A stretch of 10,604 nucleotides of DNA, taken from positions 1 through 10,604 of the forward strand of contig JBFFSQ010000099.1 in assembly GCA_041572275.1 (NCBI GenBank), in the 5' to 3' direction. Positions 5,561-10,604 of this stretch are shown here, piece after piece. The notes beneath the pieces were generated by a model, which saw nothing but the letters and a program-made list of their open reading frames with translations, was not told where the DNA came from and searched no databases. A program made the translations under genes and the position numbers. Numbering within the stretch: position 1 is the first letter of the stretch; each line of letters opens with the position of its first letter. This DNA comes from JBFFSQ01 sp041572275 (lineage in GTDB: Bacteria > Pseudomonadota > Gammaproteobacteria > SZUA-229).

Positions 5561-6067
5561 CTAAAGCGCCTGCGCAGCCGCCACCACAGGCTCCGGCTCT
5601 GGAACTTGCATAGCCACTTCATCCAGTACTCTAGCAATCGTCAATAACAGCTGTTTCTTATCTACTGGCTTAGACAAATAATCCCGTGCTCCGAGCTTCA
5701 AACCCCAGGCTTTATCTGACATTTGATCTGAACCACTGATGATAACGATAGGAATATGGCGGGTGTCCGGCTGACGGGTCAAATAACGCGTTGCCTGAAA
5801 ACCGTTTATCTCTGGCATGACGATATCCATCAATACGACATCTGGCTGCTTATGCCGAGCCAGCAAAATACCCTGCTTACCATTTTCTGCGGTGAGTGTT
5901 GCAATACCCATGGATTGAAGCATTTTTTCCATGGCATAAAGCTGCGTTCGTGAATCGTCAACGATTAAAACAGTGATATTTTTAAAACGCTCAGAATTGA
6001 GAGTAACCGAGGAAGCCGATGGCTTCTGTCCTTTGAACCAACGCTGCAGTAAAGAGTTTTTCATCAT
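5561..6067 (-). CDS. Stand-alone response regulator, PilH-like
   Basis: The 168-residue protein is one receiver domain (about residues 31-154) with no output domain. The acidic pair is Asp37-Asp38 in VLIVDDSRTQ. The phospho-acceptor is Asp81 in VVLMDIVMPEINGFQATRYL. The switch Ser is 111 (VIISGSDQ) and the conserved Lys is 133 in YLSKPVD. The wording around Asp81 and the DKAWGLKLGARDYL segment closely resemble PilH of type IV pilus chemosensory (Pil-Chp) systems. It differs by a 30-residue basic N-terminal extension (KNSLLQRWFKGQKP) and an Ala/Pro-rich tail. No kinase or other pil gene is in the window, so the pathway is inferred from similarity. Start choice lies between adjacent ATGs at 6067 and 6064. 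Confidence 0.85.
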   Translation of the reverse strand: MMKNSLLQRWFKGQKPSASSVTLNSERFKNITVLIVDDSRTQLYAMEKMLQSMGIATLTAENGKQGILLARHKQPDVVLMDIVMPEINGFQATRYLTRQPDTRHIPIVIISGSDQMSDKAWGLKLGARDYLSKPVDKKQLLLTIARVLDEVAMQVPEPEPVVAAAQAL

Positions 6068-6107
6068 TTATACTCGCAATCTATCCATAAAACGTGAAAC
6101 TTTTTTC

Positions 6108-6113
6108 ATTATA
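6108..6113 (-). promoter_or_regulatory. Possible -10 of the receiver gene
   Basis: On the minus strand a perfect TATAAT occurs 41 bases before the ATG at 6067, inside the 85-base gap behind the DUF6573-like pair. Upstream candidates for a -35 are poor, so confidence is limited. It would let the receiver gene be expressed apart from the preceding genes. Confidence 0.4.
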
Positions 6114-6152
6114 TAACAACCAATGAGACAAGGCTGTTAGCTACATCAAGTT

Positions 6153-6557
6153 TTAAATGGGTTTTGAATGACGAATAATAATGACCGGTCGATTATGAAT
6201 ATCTTTTCGCGCCATCAATCGCAAATTTACCGGTTCAGGCTGTCTACGATGGGCTTCTGCGCTATTCGGGATTCGATACACCCGGAACATATATTCCAGA
6301 TCTTCATTACGACCATGAAGAGCACTGGCCGCCATGAACAGTACATGGCGAAGCCGCTGCAGTATTGCCAGCTCATCAAATGATCGACCTGTACTTGATG
6401 ACAGGTCCACACAATCATCCCAGACCTCGGCTGATACATAGACCGAGCGCCTGAAATTAAATAACCGTGCCGTGCTGGTGACATCCCTCAAGCCTGGATC
6501 AGCATCAGGCTCAAGCTGTTGATTATCATCAATATTCTGCATATATGCGTGCATCAT
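6153..6557 (-). CDS. DUF6573-like protein, second paralogue
   Basis: The 134-residue product is a paralogue of the protein encoded just upstream: by hand count 44 of 61 residues are identical in the core from LRDVTSTARLFNF (near residue 23) to SALHGR (near 82). The arrangement VTSTAR..F, then VW-DCV, then RLRHVLFMA..A, then YRIP, then PVIII at the end resembles proteins annotated DUF6573, which I associate with plasmids and phages. No catalytic motif, signal peptide or membrane segment is seen. It begins with ATGATG, overlapping the TGA stop of the upstream gene by four bases, so the two are translationally coupled. The N-terminus is longer than in its paralogue, with an acidic stretch. Function is unknown. 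Confidence 0.75.
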   Translation of the reverse strand: MMHAYMQNIDDNQQLEPDADPGLRDVTSTARLFNFRRSVYVSAEVWDDCVDLSSSTGRSFDELAILQRLRHVLFMAASALHGRNEDLEYMFRVYRIPNSAEAHRRQPEPVNLRLMARKDIHNRPVIIIRHSKPI

Positions 6558-6925
6558 TCCGTCGGTAATTTAATGGTTATTACAGGCTGGTTGTAATGAT
6601 TATTGTGGGCGACAAGTTTCAAATGAGTCTGTTCCGGATGACGAGAGCCACCACCATTCGGCACCCGATGAATCCTGAACTCACACTCAAGATTTTTAAT
6701 TCGTCCGTGTAAGGCACTGGACGCCATAAACAGAACATGTCGCAAACGCTGTAATACAGCGAGTTCATCTACCGCTCGTCCCTGCCGGTCCATCATTTCC
6801 ACACAATCACTCCAAACACCATCAGTGATATACACAGGACGATTAAAATTAAACAAGCGCGCCGTGCTGGTCACATCCCGTAATTGGGGCTGTACTGCAT
6901 ACTGTGGTTTAGTGTTAGGGTGCAT
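6554..6925 (-). CDS. DUF6573-like protein, first paralogue
   Basis: The 123-residue product shares its core with the downstream gene: LRDVTSTARLFNF, VWSDCVEM, DELAVLQRLRHVLFMASSAL, then FRIHRVPNG and a PVITIKLP end. The pattern matches the DUF6573 family as I remember it; no function is established for that family. I place the start at the ATG at 6925 because GGTGA stands about six bases ahead; a GTG at 6934 is the longer alternative but lies in that same site and has no ribosome binding site of its own. It is the first gene of a two-gene unit with a long 5' leader carrying repeats and a visible promoter. The high identity of the core against free divergence of the ends suggests an old tandem duplication under selection. 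Confidence 0.75.
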   Translation of the reverse strand: MHPNTKPQYAVQPQLRDVTSTARLFNFNRPVYITDGVWSDCVEMMDRQGRAVDELAVLQRLRHVLFMASSALHGRIKNLECEFRIHRVPNGGGSRHPEQTHLKLVAHNNHYNQPVITIKLPTE

Positions 6926-7162
6926 AATGATCACCGTTAAAATTTTACTCTACATAATGAAGTGTAGAGTCTGAGCCACAAACACTGTGTTAATCCTGTC
7001 ACAAAATAATGATTTTTTGCCAACAATCAAATTTTTACCGGTTTTAGACTATTTTTTACAGCATTTAGTCAAATTTTCGACACAATTACTGTTTTTAATA
7101 ATGACAGGATACATACAGTTTAGGCATTGCTAGAGTCTGAGCAATAGTGAATTTCCCTATTT
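6926..7162 (-). promoter_or_regulatory. Long structured leader of the DUF6573-like pair
   Basis: This AT-rich stretch holds symmetric repeats. The 12-mer TAGAGTCTGAGC (plus strand) occurs at 6965-6976 and 7131-7142. Each copy lies in a different hairpin: ACTCTACA/TGTAGAGT (6947-6954 with 6963-6970) and ATTGCT/AGCAAT (7126-7131 with 7140-7145). Between them ATCCTGTCA (6993-7001) is inverted as TGACAGGAT (7102-7110), and GACTA/TAGTC (7047-7051 and 7066-7070) is nested inside. It may be an operator array or a regulatory leader RNA. No known riboswitch is recognised. Confidence 0.4.
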
Positions 7163-7190
7163 ATAATATAAAGGCGGGATTTAATGACAA
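7163..7190 (-). promoter_or_regulatory. Promoter upstream of the DUF6573-like pair
   Basis: On the minus strand TTGTCA (7190-7185) and TATTAT (7168-7163) are spaced by 16 bases, and each matches the sigma70 consensus at five of six positions. Transcription would start near 7156 and give a leader of about 230 bases before the ATG at 6925. It lies just behind the stop codon of the ATPase gene, separating the pair from the mre operon. Confidence 0.5.
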
Positions 7191-7211
7191 ATATCAGTTT
7201 TTTATAACAAT

Positions 7212-8072
7212 TCAGTCATCATCTGTTGAGCTGAGTTCAATTTCTTCCCTGATCCCCAGACTGGACTCGATAGCTTGCATAACCTTTTCCAGATGCGGAT
7301 AAACTGATCGACTATAAAGACGGGAACGATCGACACCCTCAATCCAGCCAAAAATAGATGCCTTGAGCTGCTGCTCGGTACGCACACTATTTTCTACATC
7401 ATAGGCAAGCTTGCGATACTCTGAAATTGTTGGCGCCAGTCCCAGCTCAACCATTAATTCATTCATTGGCTCTAGCCATTGTCGACTGGATTCATCCAGT
7501 CCCAGGTCATCCGGCTGCAACTGTTCAGTGCTCTCTGCCAATGCATTTACCCATACCCTGAAGCTGATTTGCTGCAAAGAATGGTACAAAGGCTCTGCGG
7601 AAATCAAAAAAATCATTAAATTGGCCTGGTTGGCATAGAATTTCACATCACTATAAGACCAGACTCTGGATTTAGTGAACTCATACAACCGCAAATGCTG
7701 CTGGAATTCAGCCTTATGCAACTGATCCAAAATCAAAATGGTTTTTTCGGCTTCGCTCAAGGCACAGGCTTCGGTCATGACCCGATCAAACGGCTGAGTC
7801 GGTGGCTCTTCAGGCAGCGCCTCGCCTTCATGCATATGCACCACCTGTGGCTGAGGCTTATCCGCACCAAACTCATAATAAAGGACATGCTGATGCCCCA
7901 ACGCCTGGGCCAGAGCATGGGCAAATGCCGTTTTTCGACGCCCCGGATCACCATCTACATTCAGACAGCGGATATGATCTGTAGGACTATTCAACAGACA
8001 CTGAATTTCATAATCATAGCTTTCACGTGATTCGAAGCCATATTCTGCCAGTTGTTCTTTGAGGAGCATCAC
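7212..8072 (-). CDS. AAA-type ATPase with altered Walker motifs
   Basis: The 286-residue product has the outline of a P-loop AAA-type ATPase, but both nucleotide motifs depart from consensus. Walker A is GDPGRRKT at residues 41-48: Lys47 and Thr48 are kept, but the Gly before the Lys is Arg46. Walker B is TILILDQ with Asp116 followed by Gln117 where a catalytic Glu is expected. In other AAA proteins that Glu-to-Gln change allows ATP binding but blocks hydrolysis, so this may be a nucleotide-sensing protein; this is inference. A sensor-1-like strand MIFLISAEP follows near residue 155, and the tail is acidic. No membrane segment is seen. The start is GTG at 8072 or ATG at 8069. It lies 14 bases behind mreD, so it is probably the fourth gene of the mre operon. 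I do not recognise the family. Confidence 0.75.
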   Translation of the reverse strand: MMLLKEQLAEYGFESRESYDYEIQCLLNSPTDHIRCLNVDGDPGRRKTAFAHALAQALGHQHVLYYEFGADKPQPQVVHMHEGEALPEEPPTQPFDRVMTEACALSEAEKTILILDQLHKAEFQQHLRLYEFTKSRVWSYSDVKFYANQANLMIFLISAEPLYHSLQQISFRVWVNALAESTEQLQPDDLGLDESSRQWLEPMNELMVELGLAPTISEYRKLAYDVENSVRTEQQLKASIFGWIEGVDRSRLYSRSVYPHLEKVMQAIESSLGIREEIELSSTDDD

Positions 8073-8086
8073 CTGCTAAGCACCCA

Positions 8087-8578
8087 CTAAAAGGATTTGG
8101 TGAGGGTGAAACGGCGCCGGATATCACGCAGCACAACGAATAACCAGGGCCAAATCAGTGCACCGATAAAACTGGGCATAAAATAATCACCCACATCAGG
8201 TGCCTGACCAACAATGCCACTGACCCAGAGCACCAGCAGTTGCTTGATCATGAGCAAGACAAATATCACAATTGCCTGCTGAAATAATGAAGCAACACGA
8301 ATACGCAGGTATTGCAGGTGAACCAGATAAATCACCAACACCATTCCAATCGCGTGCTGTCCAAGAATCGCTCCCTGAGTAACATCCAGCAACAAACCAA
8401 AAATCCAGGCAACGGTCACACCCACCTGCTCAGGAACCGCCATGGCCCAGTAGATAAGCACCAGCGTCACCCATTCAGGGCGATAAGCCTGAGCCCAGTC
8501 GGGCAAGGGAAACATTTCCAGCATCAGCGCTAACACCAGGGTGGGTAGCACGACTCGATAACATTTACTCGTCAGCAT
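8087..8578 (-). CDS. mreD: Rod shape-determining protein MreD
   Basis: The 163-residue product is almost entirely hydrophobic with about five or six membrane helices, as expected of MreD (162 residues in E. coli). Diagnostic pieces are RPEWVTLVLIYW near residue 33, VAWIFGLLLDVTQGAILGQHA near 56, and a basic tail RDIRRRF. MreD is an inner-membrane component of the elongasome that works with MreC, MreB, RodA and PBP2 in lateral wall growth. The ATG at 8578 follows GAGGTG and overlaps the 3' end of mreC by 14 bases, implying translational coupling. Confidence 0.95.
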   Translation of the reverse strand: MLTSKCYRVVLPTLVLALMLEMFPLPDWAQAYRPEWVTLVLIYWAMAVPEQVGVTVAWIFGLLLDVTQGAILGQHAIGMVLVIYLVHLQYLRIRVASLFQQAIVIFVLLMIKQLLVLWVSGIVGQAPDVGDYFMPSFIGALIWPWLFVVLRDIRRRFTLTKSF

Positions 8579-9449
8579 TTTTCACCTCGTCCTGACTCAA
8601 TACTTCAACAGGCTCGGTTATTTCCGGTGGCCGATGCCAGACCAGCAACACTTCTCGCCCCCGATCCAGGTGCGCCACCGGTTCGGCGGTTACCCGCGCA
8701 AATGTTTCTCCCGCCGGACGTTCAATTTCACTGATGCGACCGACGGGGTAATTGGGTGGAAAACGCTCACCCAGTCCCGAGGACACAATCAGGTCACCGA
8801 TTTCAATTTCAGCATTGTGAGGAATATAACGAAGTTCAAGCTTGCCGGTATGTCCACTACCGAAGGCAGTACTACGCATACCGTTGCGATTAACCTGAAC
8901 CGGAATGGCATGACTGGGGTCCGAAATCAACATTGCGGTTGCAGACATCTGGCCAACATGGATAACCTGCCCCATCACACCCCAGGCATCAATAATCGGC
9001 TGGCCCAGATAGACCCCATCCTGGCCACCCTTATTGATGATCACCTGTTGTTTATAGGGATCAAGATCGATCGACATGAGTTCTGCCACCAGCACCTTCT
9101 CCCCCACTTTAGGCTTGGCACTGAGCATTTTCCGTAAGCGCTCATTTTCCTTTTCAAGAATACTCAGTTTCTGCAGACTCACCTGCGCCCGTAATTTCTG
9201 TTCTTTGAGCTGACGGTTTTCATCCAGCAACTGCTGATGGGAGACAAATGATTCATCAGTCCAGTTAAATAACCGAGCCGGAATATTAATGATATAGCGT
9301 AGGGGATAAATCAGCGTGGTTTCAATGGCACCACGTGCCGCTTCCAGATGATGCCAGCGATGGTCGGCTGTCATAATCAAAATAGAAGCAATAATCAGAA
9401 TAATGGCACGTAAAGTAACCGATGGTCCTCGCAGGAATATCTGCTGCAT
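8565..9449 (-). CDS. mreC: Rod shape-determining protein MreC
   Basis: The 294-residue product has the standard MreC plan. A short basic N-terminus is followed by one membrane helix (about residues 12-27, AIILIIASILIMTADH). A coiled coil follows near 70-112 (QLLDENRQLKEQKLR, EKENERLRKML). The periplasmic double beta-barrel domain covers about 118-275 with typical blocks INKGGQDGVYLGQPI, GQVIHVG, and VSSGLGERFPPNYPVG. In the elongasome MreC contacts PBP2 and links the cytoplasmic MreB filament to wall synthesis outside the membrane. The ATG at 9449 lies 24 bases after the mreB stop codon, with only a weak ribosome binding site (GAGTGA). The length is below the 367 of E. coli because the C-terminal extension is short. 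Confidence 0.96.
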   Translation of the reverse strand: MQQIFLRGPSVTLRAIILIIASILIMTADHRWHHLEAARGAIETTLIYPLRYIINIPARLFNWTDESFVSHQQLLDENRQLKEQKLRAQVSLQKLSILEKENERLRKMLSAKPKVGEKVLVAELMSIDLDPYKQQVIINKGGQDGVYLGQPIIDAWGVMGQVIHVGQMSATAMLISDPSHAIPVQVNRNGMRSTAFGSGHTGKLELRYIPHNAEIEIGDLIVSSGLGERFPPNYPVGRISEIERPAGETFARVTAEPVAHLDRGREVLLVWHRPPEITEPVEVLSQDEVKNADE

Positions 9450-9473
9450 AATCGATCACTCTACGTGGAATAT

Positions 9474-10523
9474 TTATTCAACGGCCAGGAAATCACCACC
9501 GTGCTCATCGATCAACTCGAGAACACGACCGCCGCCACGGGCGACACAGGTTAATGGTTCTTCAGCCATAATTACGGGTAAACCGGTTTCTTCCATCAGC
9601 AAACGATCCAGATCCCTGAGCAGGGAACCACCACCGGTCAATACGATACCGCGCTCGGCCACGTCAGCACCCAGTTCAGGCGGTGTTTGTTCCAGTGCTG
9701 TTTTCACCGCACTGACAATGCCATGCAGAGGCTCCTGCAGGGCTTCCAGAATTTCGTTACTGGTCAAGGTAAAGCTCCGTGGTATACCTTCAGACAGGTT
9801 GCGACCTTTCACTTCAATTTCCAGCAAATCCTTACCGGGGTAGGCCGAGCCAATCTGGTGCTTAATCCGCTCGGCAGTAGACTCACCAATCAGGATACCG
9901 TAGTTACGGCGCACATAGCTGATGATGCCCTCGTCGAATTTATCACCACCAATTCGTACCGAAGCCGAATAAACAATACCGTTCAGAGAGATAACCGCGA
10001 CTTCCGAGGTACCGCCACCAATATCCAGCACCATGGAGCCACGCGGCTCATCCACTGGCATACCGGCACCAATGGCAGCCGCCATCGGTTCTTCGATCAA
10101 GTACACGCGACGAGCACCTGCACCCAGGGCAGATTCACGAATAGCGCGACGCTCTACCTGAGTAGCTCCACAGGGCACACAGATCAATACCCGTGGACTT
10201 GGACGCAACATCGCACTCTCATGCACCTTGCGGATAAAGTGCTGAAGCATTTTTTCAGTAATATGGAAATCGGCAATGACACCGTCTCGCATCGGGCGGA
10301 TTGCAGTGATATTCTGTGGTGTACGGCCAAGCATACGCTTGGCTTCATGACCATAGGCTTCAATCGCTTTGGGACCACCGGGACCCCGATCCTGACGAAT
10401 TGCCACCACCGAGGGTTCATCGAGAACGATGCCCTTACCACGAGCATAAATCAGGGTATTGGCAGTACCCAGATCAATAGATAAATCATTAGAGAACATG
10501 CCCCTTAGGCGTTTCAGAAACAT
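9474..10523 (-). CDS. mreB: Actin-like rod shape protein MreB
   Basis: The 349-residue product aligns over its whole length with E. coli MreB (347). The N-terminal amphipathic stretch MFLKRLRGMF would bind the membrane. The phosphate 1 motif is DLGTANT from residue 17, and phosphate 2 is LDIGGGTSEVAVIS in the middle of the protein. The adenosine-binding TGGGSLL lies near residue 295, followed by MAEEPLTCVARGGG. MreB polymerises on ATP under the inner membrane and guides lateral peptidoglycan synthesis. It is the first gene of mreB-mreC-mreD and probably of the ATPase gene. The ribosome binding site is weak (AGGTCG). The 80 bases upstream contain AT-rich sequence but no promoter I can defend, and a small palindrome AGTTAG-GCG-CTAACT at 10590-10604 at the window edge. 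Confidence 0.99.
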   Translation of the reverse strand: MFLKRLRGMFSNDLSIDLGTANTLIYARGKGIVLDEPSVVAIRQDRGPGGPKAIEAYGHEAKRMLGRTPQNITAIRPMRDGVIADFHITEKMLQHFIRKVHESAMLRPSPRVLICVPCGATQVERRAIRESALGAGARRVYLIEEPMAAAIGAGMPVDEPRGSMVLDIGGGTSEVAVISLNGIVYSASVRIGGDKFDEGIISYVRRNYGILIGESTAERIKHQIGSAYPGKDLLEIEVKGRNLSEGIPRSFTLTSNEILEALQEPLHGIVSAVKTALEQTPPELGADVAERGIVLTGGGSLLRDLDRLLMEETGLPVIMAEEPLTCVARGGGRVLELIDEHGGDFLAVE

Positions 10524-10604
10524 TGCGTATGGTCGACCTGTTATTTTTTAATTTTATGAAAATGAGCTTAAATTTGCAGTAAGCCCCTAAGTTAGGCGCT
10601 AACT

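Noticed and set aside
9687..10484. Long plus-strand open reading frame opposite mreB
   Set aside because: It is the antisense of mreB, whose protein is conserved over its full length; the plus-strand product is low-complexity and unlike any family.
1..10604. CRISPR array, transposase, integrase or toxin-antitoxin pair
   Set aside because: No regularly spaced identical repeats and no reading frame with transposase, integrase or toxin-antitoxin character were found on either strand.

Overview
The window reads as the chromosome of a gammaproteobacterium of moderate G+C content. The basis is the gene set: an rplM-rpsI operon, Coq7 of the ubiquinone pathway, a GlcF-type iron-sulfur protein, a PilH-like response regulator, an mreB-mreC-mreD operon very close to the enterobacterial one, and a tRNA with an encoded CCA end. 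A methylotroph or sulfur oxidiser of the Thiotrichales type would fit the style, but that is a guess and not shown by the sequence.

Layout, left to right. Positions 1-660 are AT-rich with no gene I can support. Positions 660-1400 form a repeat-rich stretch: short palindromic repeats, then two tandem units that join a degenerate tail of tRNA-Gln to a strong hairpin. The intact tRNA-Gln(CUG) follows on the minus strand at 1405-1478, only a few bases downstream of a hairpin that follows rpsI. Next come rpsI and rplM (minus strand). The 495-base gap at 2385-2879 holds the rplM promoter and a convincing unannotated small RNA (about 2681 to 2582, minus strand). A thioredoxin-fold [2Fe-2S] ferredoxin gene (minus) diverges from glcF (plus), which is followed by coq7 (plus) under its own extended -10 promoter.

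From 5561 to the right end every gene is on the minus strand. In transcription order (right to left) these are mreB, mreC, mreD, an unusual AAA-type ATPase whose Walker motifs are altered, a 280-base leader with its own promoter, two overlapping paralogous genes resembling DUF6573, and a stand-alone PilH-like receiver protein.

How they work together: MreB, MreC and MreD are the cell-elongation scaffold, and the ATPase gene starts 14 bases after mreD, so it is probably co-transcribed with them. rplM, rpsI and perhaps tRNA-Gln form a translation transcription unit. GlcF (oxidation of glycolate with electrons passed to quinone) and Coq7 (ubiquinone synthesis) share a link to the quinone pool, although GlcD and GlcE are not in the window.

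The observations most worth following are the anti-Shine-Dalgarno small RNA, the tRNA-tail/terminator tandem repeats, the Walker-altered ATPase attached to mreBCD, and the DUF6573-like pair behind its structured leader.
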